From assembly GCA_020718265.1 (NCBI GenBank), contig DYSM01000016.1, positions 1-18,126 of the forward strand: DNA of 18,126 nucleotides, in the 5' to 3' direction. Below the pieces are notes generated by a model that did not search any database, was not told the DNA's origin, and saw nothing but the letters and a program-made list of their open reading frames with translations. Below, in pieces: positions 7,578-15,349 of the stretch. The translations under genes were made by a program, and so were the position numbers. Numbering within the stretch: position 1 is the first letter of the stretch; the number at the start of each line of letters is the position of its first letter. The stretch comes from Draconibacterium orientale (GTDB lineage: Bacteria > Bacteroidota > Bacteroidia > Bacteroidales > JAADGE01).

Positions 7578-7608
7578 TAAAATTAGATACTAAAGATTAA
7601 TTTACAAA
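7578..7608 (-). promoter_or_regulatory. Candidate promoter of the chemoreceptor-like gene
   Basis: On the minus strand TTTG (plus 7605-7608) is followed after 19 nt by TAATTTTA (plus 7578-7585), which fits TTTG / TAnnTTTG with the last base mismatched. Transcription would start about 17 nt before the ATG at 7554. The region is very AT-rich, so a chance match is possible. Confidence 0.35.
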
Positions 7609-7696
7609 AATCGTGCAACACTTTTTTATATTATATGCGAAAATTATTTGTCAGATAACATTTATTAACACAAATATACTTAGAAAAAACTATTTT

Positions 7697-7704
7697 TACG
7701 TTTG
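7697..7704 (+). promoter_or_regulatory. Candidate -7 element of the receptor cluster
   Basis: TACGTTTG matches TAnnTTTG exactly and ends 29 nt before the ATG at 7734. No TTTG is seen at the usual -33 distance. The 179-bp divergent intergenic region that holds it shows no cobalamin riboswitch motifs on the plus strand. Confidence 0.4.
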
Positions 7705-7733
7705 AATCGTATCACAAATATCATGCTTGGATT

Positions 7734-10097
7734 ATGAATTATAGAAACTTCGTTATCGTTCTGTTTTTTAGCTTGTTACATTTTCAAATAGCAGCTCAAA
7801 CATATACGCAAACCGTGCGCGGATTTGTGATAGACGCAGATTCAAAAAGCCCGTTGCCCGGCGCAAACATCGTTTTGCTCAATTCTGACCCGCTCAATGG
7901 CGCGCTTTCGGATTCAGACGGCGAATTTTCGCTCAAAAATGTGCCGGTCGGACGGCAAGAATTACAAGTGAGCATGATTGGATACGCGCCGGCAAAACTC
8001 TCAAATTTAGATGTTCGCTCCGGAAAAGAACTTATTTTGACCGTTGAATTGGAGGAAGAAGTCGTTCAAACAGAAGCTGTTATCATAAAAGCATATTCCG
8101 AAAAAGATAAGCCTATCAACGAGATGGCAACCGTTAGCGCACGTTCGTTCAGCGTTGAGGAAACCGAACGCTACGCCGGCACTTGGTTCGACCCTGCGCG
8201 TATGGCTGCAAACTACGCAGGCGTGAACGCTGCGGGCGACCAGCGCAACGACATTATCATTCGCGGAAATTCGCCCACCGGATTGCTCTGGCGATTGGAA
8301 GGGATAGACATTCCGAATCCGAACCATTTCGGCACGCTCGGAACGACCGGCGGTCCAATTAGTATATTGAACAACAGTCTGTTAGATAATTCAGATTTTT
8401 ACACCGGTGCATTTCCGGCAGAATACGGCAACGCGCTTTCCGGCGTTTTCGACCTCAATATGCGTTCCGGAAACAACCAAACGCGCGAATACACGGCTCA
8501 AATTGGCATGAACGGCTTTGAACTTGCGGCGGAAGGTCCGTTTTCAAATAAATCAAAAGCTTCGTATTTAGCAAGTTACAGATATTCAACGCTTTCAATT
8601 TTTGATTATTTAGGCATAAATTTTGGCGTTTCGGGCGTTCCGGAATATCACGATGGCTCGTTTAAAATTAACGTTCCGGGCACCAAACTCGGCAAATTCA
8701 GCCTGTTCGGTGTCGGCGGACAGAGCCATATTCAAGTGTTGAGCAAAAATCAGGACGAAGACGATTGGACTTTCGGAGCATCGGGTTTGGACTTGGAATT
8801 TGGCTCGGCAATGGGTGTTATCGGCTTGACGCACAATGTGTTCTTCGATAAAAATACCAGCTTGTCCACAGCATTCGCAATTTCGGGCACGCAATCCTCT
8901 GCTCGAACGGATTCTGCATTTTTCAAAGTAAAACCGACTGTAGTTTACGGCGATAAATCCACCGAAATAAAATATTCGGCAAATACAAAATTCATAAAAA
9001 AAATTAATACTAAAAATACATTAAATGCAGGTTTTCAGGCAGATATGTTTCAAATAAACTATGCCGACAGCTTTCTTATGCCCGATTATTCCTATCGAAA
9101 ACTGACTGAAAGTTCCGACGAAACCTTGTTACTTTTGCAAACTTACGCGCAATTTAAACACAAATTTTCAGAACATTTTGCGTTTTACGGCGGCATTCAC
9201 GCACAATATTTGGCATACAACAGCAGCAAAATTGCCGAACCGCGCCTAAGTTTGAAGTGGAATTTTTTGCCGAAACATACCTTAAGTTTCGCTGCCGGCT
9301 CGCACAGCCAGCTTCAGCCCCGCTTGTTTTATTTTTTCCAAACTCGACAACCCGACGGAACTTACACGCAAACGAATCGGAATCTGGATTTTTCAAAAAG
9401 CAACCAACTCGTTTTGAGCTATGACTATGTGATTTCCAAAAATTTGAGATTGAAAACCGAAACTTATTATCAGCATTTATACGATTATCCGGTAGAAATT
9501 CGACCTTCGGAATATTCTTTAATAAATTATGGTACAACATTTTACTCAGGCAGAGCCGACAGTCTGCAAAACACCGGCACGGGAACAAATTTCGGCGCCG
9601 AACTGACGTTTGAAAAATTTTTGAGCCAAAATTATTACTTCTTGCTCACGACTTCCGTGTTCGAATCCACATACACAGGCAGCGACAACATTGAGCGCAA
9701 TACGATTTTCAACGGAAATTATGTCGTCAATTTACTCGGCGGATACGCGTTTGACATTGGAAAATATAATACGTTGAAATTAGATGCAAAAATTGTAAAT
9801 GCCGGCGGAAAACGCTATATTCCAATTGATTCCGAAGCCTCGAAACTTGCAGGAAAAGCTGTTTACGACTATTCAAAAGCGTATGAATCTCAATACGCGC
9901 CTTATTTTAGAATTGATGCACGAATGTCGTACAAATGGAATTTGAAAAAATTTACTACAGAAATTGCGTTTGATGTTCAAAATATTACAAAACATCAAAA
10001 TGTGCTCACCGAAACTTACAATCCGAAAACAAATTCGGTCGATTACGACTACCAACTTGGGCTGTTTTATGTTTTTTTATTGCGCTTTCAGTTCTAA
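7734..10097 (+). CDS. TonB-dependent outer-membrane receptor with N-terminal carboxypeptidase-regulatory-like domain
   Basis: A 787-residue receptor. The signal peptide is residues 1-21. A CarboxypepD_reg-like beta-sandwich follows at about 27-107 (VRGFVIDADS, LPGANIVLL, SDSDGEFSLKNVPVG, ELQVSMIGY). The TonB plug is at about 125-245, with RNDIIIRGNSPTGLLWRLEG (171-190), FYTGAFPAEYGNALSG (222-237) and FDLNMRSGN. The barrel ends in LLRFQF, the expected aromatic C-terminus. No SusD gene is adjacent, and the plug is not that of SusC. The ligand is unknown. It is the first gene of a plus-strand cluster and is followed after 26 nt by a second, clearly different receptor. Co-expression is likely, though the second gene may have its own promoter. 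Confidence 0.92.
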   Translation: MNYRNFVIVLFFSLLHFQIAAQTYTQTVRGFVIDADSKSPLPGANIVLLNSDPLNGALSDSDGEFSLKNVPVGRQELQVSMIGYAPAKLSNLDVRSGKELILTVELEEEVVQTEAVIIKAYSEKDKPINEMATVSARSFSVEETERYAGTWFDPARMAANYAGVNAAGDQRNDIIIRGNSPTGLLWRLEGIDIPNPNHFGTLGTTGGPISILNNSLLDNSDFYTGAFPAEYGNALSGVFDLNMRSGNNQTREYTAQIGMNGFELAAEGPFSNKSKASYLASYRYSTLSIFDYLGINFGVSGVPEYHDGSFKINVPGTKLGKFSLFGVGGQSHIQVLSKNQDEDDWTFGASGLDLEFGSAMGVIGLTHNVFFDKNTSLSTAFAISGTQSSARTDSAFFKVKPTVVYGDKSTEIKYSANTKFIKKINTKNTLNAGFQADMFQINYADSFLMPDYSYRKLTESSDETLLLLQTYAQFKHKFSEHFAFYGGIHAQYLAYNSSKIAEPRLSLKWNFLPKHTLSFAAGSHSQLQPRLFYFFQTRQPDGTYTQTNRNLDFSKSNQLVLSYDYVISKNLRLKTETYYQHLYDYPVEIRPSEYSLINYGTTFYSGRADSLQNTGTGTNFGAELTFEKFLSQNYYFLLTTSVFESTYTGSDNIERNTIFNGNYVVNLLGGYAFDIGKYNTLKLDAKIVNAGGKRYIPIDSEASKLAGKAVYDYSKAYESQYAPYFRIDARMSYKWNLKKFTTEIAFDVQNITKHQNVLTETYNPKTNSVDYDYQLGLFYVFLLRFQF

Positions 10098-10111
10098 AAA
10101 ATCTATTTTTG
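10080..10111 (+). promoter_or_regulatory. Candidate internal promoter before the second receptor
   Basis: TTG at 10080-10082 is followed after 21 nt by TATTTTTG at 10104-10111, a full TAnnTTTG match. The -33 part lies in the last codons of the upstream receptor. The ATG at 10124 is 12 nt after the -7 box, so the leader would be very short. The second receptor and the lipoprotein could be transcribed apart from the first receptor. Confidence 0.35.
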
Positions 10112-10123
10112 CAAAAAAATATT

Positions 10124-12565
10124 ATGCGATTTTTCAAACTAATTATAATACAAATTTTGCTGTTCGGAAATTTGTTTGCGCAAAGCATCGAGATTGTCGG
10201 ACGCGTGGAATCGGACGGCGGCAGACTCATCGAAGGCGCGTCCGTTCGCACTCCCGACAATCTTGTTTACACTTCGACAGATATACGAGGCAGATTTAGA
10301 ATAGATGTTCCGAATTCGTATAAATATCTGATAATTACTGCCGTAAGCCACGATACAACTGTTTTTAATATCGAAACCTACGACGGCAGTTTTGCACAAA
10401 TTAAAGTTACGGAAAATTCTGAAATAGAACAAGTTGTAATTCACGGCGACGGAATAAATTCCGCAGGCGATTTGGGCATCGAAGCCGAAACCGTGAAGCA
10501 TTTGCCCTCCGTTTCGGGTAATATTGAGGATTTGGTAAAATTGAATTTGGGCGTTACCGGCTCACGCAACGAAATGAGTTCGCAATACTCCGTACGCGGC
10601 GGAAATTTCGATGAGAACTTGGTGTACGTCAATGGCATAGAAGTTTATCGCCCGCAACTCATACGCGAAGGTCAGCAGGAAGGTTTGAGCTTTATCAATC
10701 CGGATTTAGTTTCAAAAGTGCGATTTTCGGCAGGCGGTTTTGCGGCACGTTACGGCGATAAATCGGCTTCAGTTTTGGATGTAATCTACAAACAAGCGCG
10801 CGATTTCGGCGTTGCGGCTTCGGGCAGTTTGCTGGGCGGAAATATTGCCGTACGCGGAACGGCTGCTAAGGATAAGTTCACGTATATCACAGGGTTACGC
10901 TACAAAAATACGCGTTACATGCTTTCGGCATTTGAAACAAGCGGCGACTACAAGCCAAGTTTTCTCGACTTTCAATCGTATCTCACGTGGCGGTTTTCGC
11001 CTTATGTGAGTTTGGGCGTTTTGATAAATGCTGCCGATAATAAATTTCATTTTATTCCGGAAGATAAAGATGTGTATTTCGGCACAATCACAGACATTTA
11101 CGGCTTGTCTGTCGATTTTGAAGGACAAGAAATAAATCGTTTTACGAATTATACAACTGCGGCTTCACTCAATTTCAGACCCACGGATTATGCGAATTAC
11201 AAATTCACGTTGTCTGCCATAAATGCCATAGAATCAGAAACTTATGATATTTATGGTGTCTATAATTTGAATCAAATAGACAGCGACATCGGCAGCGAAA
11301 ATGCCGGAGACAGTTTGTTGAATCTCGGGTACGGTTTATACATGGAACATGCACGTAACTATTTGTATCTCAGGGCATATTCGGCAAGTCATTTGGCTGA
11401 AATTTCGTACGAAAACCACAAAGTTCAGTGGGGCGCAACGGCAAAATATGAAGCCCTCTCCGACAAAATCGACGAGTGGGAAATGCTCGATTCTGCCGGA
11501 TATTCCATTCCTTACGAAGGAAATTCAATAGAATTAAACAGAAACGTTAAAGCAAAAAATTCCCTCATAACCAAACGACTAGACGGATTTTTGCAAGATG
11601 CGACAGTTCTCGAAACAGAAAGAATGCTTTGGGAAATTCAGGGCGGCGTGCGTGCAAATTACAACACTTATAATCAAGAAATTCTGATAAGCCCGCGCGG
11701 TTCGGCGGCAGTGTTGTTTACCGAAAATCCGCACAATCACAAACTGCGTTTAGCAAGTGGAATATACTATCAACCACCGTTTTACAAAGAAATTCGCAAC
11801 AAACTCGGTACGCTTGATAAAAATAGTTTAGCCCAAAAATCAATTCATTTTGTTGCCGGATACGAGTTCAAATTCAAAGCCATGAACCGCGATTTAACAC
11901 TTATCAACGAATTGTATTACAAGAAGTTAGATAATTTTATCCCGTTTGAATTGGACAATGTCCGCATTTCCTACCTCACAAACCAACGCGCGCATGGCTA
12001 CGTGAGCGGAATTGATGCCAAAATTCTCGGTGATTTTGTCGTAAACGGCGCCGAATCTTCATTCACGTTGTCTGTTATGCAAACTCAGGAACAAGTTTAT
12101 TCAATTGATAATGAATCAATTGCAAATCAACCGTATTTGCCGCGAGCTACTGACCAACGTGTTTCGGCAAATTTATTTTTGCAAGATTATATTCCCGGAA
12201 ATAAAAATTTCAAAGCCCATTTGAATTTAGTTTACGGAACCGGATTTCCGTTTTGGTCGCCAAAAGTTGGAAAATTAAGCAGTTTGCAACGTTCCGGCGA
12301 CTACAAACGCGTTGATTTAGGTGCAAGTTACATCATATTTGGAAAAGATGCACGTCGGAATTATTCAGGAACCCTTGGCAAAATCAAAAATCTTTGGCTC
12401 ACGGTTGAAGTTTTTAACGTGTTGGATGTCGATAATACCATTTCATATTCATGGATGTTGGTTGTGCCTAATTCTGCGGTTTACGGCTCTACCGTGCAAG
12501 AATATGCTGCGCCAAACCATCTTTCCGGCATACGATTTAATTTGAAACTTACCTTAGAAATTTAA
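10124..12565 (+). CDS. TonB-dependent outer-membrane receptor, second type
   Basis: A 813-residue receptor. The signal peptide is residues 1-20 (ending LFAQ). A short carboxypeptidase-regulatory-like beta domain lies at about 23-97 (IVGRVESDGG, IEGASVRT, STDIRGRFRIDVP). The plug, about 110-225, carries NEMSSQYSVRGGNFDENLVY (149-168), NGIEVYRPQL (170-179), EGLSFINPDLV (186-196) and FSAGGFAARYGDK (201-213). This plug signature recurs in Bacteroidota receptors that have no SusD. The barrel ends LKLTLEI. I chose the ATG at 10124; an in-frame TTG at 10109 adds only five residues and lies at the -7 box. Only 2 nt separate its stop from the start of the surface-lipoprotein gene, so the two products probably work together. 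I infer a lipoprotein lid on the receptor, as in BtuB/BtuG or SusC/SusD pairs. The ligand is unknown. Confidence 0.92.
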   Translation: MRFFKLIIIQILLFGNLFAQSIEIVGRVESDGGRLIEGASVRTPDNLVYTSTDIRGRFRIDVPNSYKYLIITAVSHDTTVFNIETYDGSFAQIKVTENSEIEQVVIHGDGINSAGDLGIEAETVKHLPSVSGNIEDLVKLNLGVTGSRNEMSSQYSVRGGNFDENLVYVNGIEVYRPQLIREGQQEGLSFINPDLVSKVRFSAGGFAARYGDKSASVLDVIYKQARDFGVAASGSLLGGNIAVRGTAAKDKFTYITGLRYKNTRYMLSAFETSGDYKPSFLDFQSYLTWRFSPYVSLGVLINAADNKFHFIPEDKDVYFGTITDIYGLSVDFEGQEINRFTNYTTAASLNFRPTDYANYKFTLSAINAIESETYDIYGVYNLNQIDSDIGSENAGDSLLNLGYGLYMEHARNYLYLRAYSASHLAEISYENHKVQWGATAKYEALSDKIDEWEMLDSAGYSIPYEGNSIELNRNVKAKNSLITKRLDGFLQDATVLETERMLWEIQGGVRANYNTYNQEILISPRGSAAVLFTENPHNHKLRLASGIYYQPPFYKEIRNKLGTLDKNSLAQKSIHFVAGYEFKFKAMNRDLTLINELYYKKLDNFIPFELDNVRISYLTNQRAHGYVSGIDAKILGDFVVNGAESSFTLSVMQTQEQVYSIDNESIANQPYLPRATDQRVSANLFLQDYIPGNKNFKAHLNLVYGTGFPFWSPKVGKLSSLQRSGDYKRVDLGASYIIFGKDARRNYSGTLGKIKNLWLTVEVFNVLDVDNTISYSWMLVVPNSAVYGSTVQEYAAPNHLSGIRFNLKLTLEI

Positions 12566-12567
12566 AC

Positions 12568-13665
12568 GTGAAATTTACAAAATTTAATTTAGTTTTGATA
12601 TTTAGTACAATTCTCATAGTTTTTGCACAAAGTTGCATGAACGATGACGAACTTTGGCAGCACGTTCAAATTCCAAAAATTACAGGCAAAGGCGTTTTTA
12701 TTGTAAACGAAGGAAATTTTATGTATCAAAATGCCTCGTTATCGTTGTATGATGCTGAAAATCAAATTGTTTACCCCAGTATTTTTAATGCCGTAAACGG
12801 AATTCCGTTGGGCGATGTTGCGCAATCTGCATCGCTTCACAACGGACTTCTTTACATTGTGGTCAATAACAGCGGAAAAATATATGTTATTGATTCTGAA
12901 ACTTTTGAATACAAAGCAAAAATTACCGGATTGACCTCGCCGCGCTATATTCATTTTGTTTCGGACAAAAAAGCGTATATTTCCGACCTGTATTCTAAAA
13001 CAATTTCTATTTTAGACGTTGAAAATCAAACGGTTGTCGGACATATTTCAGTCGAAAATCATAACTCAAAATTTTACCAACATTCAACGGAACAATTTGT
13101 CCGATTTGAAAATACAGTATTTGTCAATTGTTGGAATTATGACAATAAAATTCTAGTTATCAATACTTTAACAGATAAAGTGGCGGATTCGATAACAGTA
13201 CCGAAACAACCGCAAAGCATGGTGCTCGACCGATTTGAGAATCTTTGGGTGTTGTGCGACGGCGGATTGCCCGGCAGCGCGTTTGGTTTTGAAACTCCGG
13301 CATTGTGCAAAATTAATGCACGTTCACGCAAAATTGAACGAACTATCAAATTTTCAAACGATTCAAAGGTTTCTGAATTGTGTTTAAATTCGACAAAAGA
13401 TACACTATTTTTTCTTAATCGTGATGTAATGCGTTTGCCTGTTTTGTCGGAAAACTCGCCGGAAATTTTCTTCAAAAACCCGTATAACTCATTGGAAATC
13501 GGAGGTTTGTACGGGCTTGGAATTTCGCCCGTAAACAGCGAAGTTTACGTTGGCGACGGCGCGGATTTTGTGCAAAACGGCAGAGTTTTTAGGCTAAATT
13601 CCAAAGGTACAGCCATCGACACATTTAACGTAGGCATTATTCCCGGAAGTTTTTGTTTTAAATGA
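12568..13665 (+). CDS. Surface lipoprotein, beta-propeller, DUF5074/YncE-like (BtuG-like candidate)
   Basis: A 365-residue lipoprotein. The start is GTG, 2 nt after the receptor stop; the first internal Met follows the lipid Cys, so GTG is needed for the signal peptide. The lipobox is AQSC with Cys23, and the next residues are MNDDE. That acidic motif matches the known Bacteroidota lipoprotein export signal, so the protein is probably surface-exposed. The rest is a repeating strand pattern: GVFIVNEGNF (42-51), LGDVAQS (81-87), then units such as LYIVVNNSGKIYVID, KAYISDLYSKTISILD, KILVINTLTDKVADSITV and WVLCDGG. These fit a seven-bladed YncE/DUF5074-like propeller. Bacteroides BtuG, a tight B12 binder, has this architecture, but several ligands are possible and no riboswitch precedes this cluster. 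It may cap the receptor encoded just upstream. Confidence 0.85.
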   Translation: MKFTKFNLVLIFSTILIVFAQSCMNDDELWQHVQIPKITGKGVFIVNEGNFMYQNASLSLYDAENQIVYPSIFNAVNGIPLGDVAQSASLHNGLLYIVVNNSGKIYVIDSETFEYKAKITGLTSPRYIHFVSDKKAYISDLYSKTISILDVENQTVVGHISVENHNSKFYQHSTEQFVRFENTVFVNCWNYDNKILVINTLTDKVADSITVPKQPQSMVLDRFENLWVLCDGGLPGSAFGFETPALCKINARSRKIERTIKFSNDSKVSELCLNSTKDTLFFLNRDVMRLPVLSENSPEIFFKNPYNSLEIGGLYGLGISPVNSEVYVGDGADFVQNGRVFRLNSKGTAIDTFNVGIIPGSFCFK

Positions 13666-13684
13666 GTGAAATTATTTAACTTTG
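13652..13684 (+). promoter_or_regulatory. Bacteroidota-type promoter of manA
   Basis: TTTG at 13652-13655 is followed after 21 nt by TAACTTTG at 13677-13684, matching both consensus boxes. The ATG at 13709 is 24 nt downstream. The -33 box lies in the last codons of the lipoprotein gene. This makes manA a separate transcription unit despite the short 43-nt gap. Confidence 0.6.
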
Positions 13685-13708
13685 CATATTTAGTGTAATT
13701 TAAAGATT

Positions 13709-14692
13709 ATGAATAAGATAGAACTATATCCGTTAAAATTTCAACCCATATTCAAAGAAACACTTTGGGGCGGACGAAAATTAGAAACCAAACTAAATAA
13801 GAATTTGCCAGAGGGAAAAATTGGCGAAAGCTGGGAAATTTCAGGCGTAAAAAATAATATTTCGGTGGTTTCAAACGGAATATTAGCAGGAAAAACGCTC
13901 GATTATTTGATTGAAACATTCGGAGCTAAATTACTGGGACACAAAATTTTAGAACGTTTTAACGGAGCATTTCCGCTTCTGATAAAATTTATTGATGCCG
14001 CCGAAGATTTATCCGTGCAAGTACATCCCGATGATTCTTTTGCCGAGAAAAATGCGCTTGGTTTCGGTAAAACAGAAATGTGGTATGTCATTGATTGTGA
14101 TAATGATGCATCACTAATTTCCGGGTTTAAACATGCAACTTACAAGGCGGACTATCTTGAAAAATTAGAATCAAAATCACTTTCCGAATTGTTAAATCGC
14201 GTGGAAGTTTCTGCCGGCGATGTATTTTTCATTCCGCCCGGACGTGTGCATACGATAGGAAAAGGTATCTTACTCGCTGAAATTCAACAAAGTTCCGACA
14301 TCACATTTCGCATTTACGATTGGGACAGAACGGACAAAAACGGAAAAACACGCGAATTGCATTTTGACGATGCGATGAACGTTTTGGATTTTGGTGCCTG
14401 CCGCGAGGCTAAAACGCGTTACGATTTATTTAACGAAAATGCCGAACTTTGCAAGTCTAACTATTTCACAGTCAATAAAATACAAATTTCTAAACCACTT
14501 TATAAACATTATACGGAGTTCGACAGTTTTATAATATTGATGGGCATTGCAGGAGAAATCACAGTTACGACGAACGAAATTTCAGAAACGCTTTCAGTTG
14601 GCGAAACAATCCTTTTGCCGGCTGATTGTAAACAAGTTACTATTTTACCTACGGATAAAGCGAAATTTCTGGAAATCTATATCGAATTTTAG
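13709..14692 (+). CDS. manA: Mannose-6-phosphate isomerase, type I (class I cupin)
   Basis: A 327-residue enzyme that interconverts mannose-6-phosphate and fructose-6-phosphate, feeding mannose into glycolysis or fructose-6-phosphate into GDP-mannose synthesis. It acts in the cytoplasm and has no signal peptide. Family motifs are present: TLWGGRKL (18-25), GESWEISG (39-46), VQVHPDD (103-109), KTEMWYVID (121-129), PPGRVHTIGKG (176-186) and FRIYDWDR (200-207). The zinc ligands expected in the family correspond to Gln104, His106, Glu123 and His181, and the likely catalytic Arg is Arg201. All are present. The C-terminal part (about 240-327) is a second cupin-like region. Length fits the short Bacillus-type enzymes. 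Neighbours show no mannose pathway, and the gene has its own promoter. Confidence 0.93.
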   Translation: MNKIELYPLKFQPIFKETLWGGRKLETKLNKNLPEGKIGESWEISGVKNNISVVSNGILAGKTLDYLIETFGAKLLGHKILERFNGAFPLLIKFIDAAEDLSVQVHPDDSFAEKNALGFGKTEMWYVIDCDNDASLISGFKHATYKADYLEKLESKSLSELLNRVEVSAGDVFFIPPGRVHTIGKGILLAEIQQSSDITFRIYDWDRTDKNGKTRELHFDDAMNVLDFGACREAKTRYDLFNENAELCKSNYFTVNKIQISKPLYKHYTEFDSFIILMGIAGEITVTTNEISETLSVGETILLPADCKQVTILPTDKAKFLEIYIEF

Positions 14693-14858
14693 TTTCAAAA
14701 CTTGGACTAAAGCAACCTTTTTCAAAAAATTGTGTCTTTCTGTAAAATAATTTATTTTTTTTGTGGAATTATATTCAACTTCGCATCATAATAGAAAATA
14801 AGTTAAAATATTTAACGTTTTTTAATAGAATTTGTATCATCCTAAATTTTTTTAAAGT

Positions 14859-15281
14859 ATGAAAGTCAGAAGATTTCTTTTAGCAATTGTTGCATTGATG
14901 GCGTTTTCGTTTACCGGTTTTAGCCAAGTGGAACAAGTGGACGCGCCGATGTTCGGCACAACCCGCAGTTTGAACGCAGCTTATTCGCACGATTTCGCAG
15001 AAGTCAGCGGTAAAGCAGTGTCGTATCAATTCAAAATCGTAAATGACGGCAAGAGCAATATGCAAATTACCGACATCGAAATTCCTGAAAAAGTTGGTGT
15101 TACCATGTTGTCCAAAAATATTCCGGCAGGAAAAGAAGGCATCATCGTTGTAACGGTTGATCCAACAGTTGCTACCGTTGGCGATTTTAAGGAAAAAATT
15201 GTTGTAAAAACGGTTCAAAACGAAATTTCTGTGGTAACAACCAAGGAAATTACCTTCACAATTTCAGGTAAAGTAAAATAA
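14859..15281 (+). CDS. Small secreted protein, DUF1573-like
   Basis: A 140-residue protein with a signal peptide (1-22, ending GFSQ) and one Ig-like beta domain. The pattern AVSYQFKIVNDGKSNMQITD (53-72), then IPAGKEGIIVVTVDP (88-102) and GDFKEKIVVKT (108-118), resembles DUF1573 proteins of Bacteroidota. The cysteine often seen in that family after the second strand is missing, so it is a divergent member. Role unknown; presumably periplasmic or surface. The 166 bp upstream hold no promoter I trust and are very AT-rich. The gene ends 37 nt before a strong bidirectional terminator. Confidence 0.75.
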   Translation: MKVRRFLLAIVALMAFSFTGFSQVEQVDAPMFGTTRSLNAAYSHDFAEVSGKAVSYQFKIVNDGKSNMQITDIEIPEKVGVTMLSKNIPAGKEGIIVVTVDPTVATVGDFKEKIVVKTVQNEISVVTTKEITFTISGKVK

Positions 15282-15318
15282 TTTTTGATTTCAAACAACG
15301 TTTGAGATTGTAAATTTT

Positions 15319-15349
15319 AAAAAAGCACCCGTTTTGGGTGCTTTTTTTT
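15319..15349. terminator. Bidirectional intrinsic terminator
   Basis: GCACCC (15325-15330) pairs with GGGTGC (15336-15341) around the 5-nt loop GTTTT. It is flanked by six A before and eight T after, so it works as a hairpin with a U-run on either strand. It separates the convergent DUF1573-like gene and proS. The last two T of the run belong to the proS stop codon. Confidence 0.9.

Noticed and set aside
9154..9588. Minus-strand frame of 144 codons inside the first receptor
   Set aside because: A shadow of the barrel coding sequence. The composition is Cys/Arg-rich and unlike the real proteins here.
10109..10123. TTG start for the second receptor
   Set aside because: It overlaps the -7 box and adds only five residues. 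The ATG at 10124 gives a normal signal peptide.
14802..14816. Inverted repeat GTTAAA-ATA-TTTAAC, considered as a manA terminator
   Set aside because: The stem is almost all A-T and the following T-run is short, so chance in AT-rich sequence is likely.
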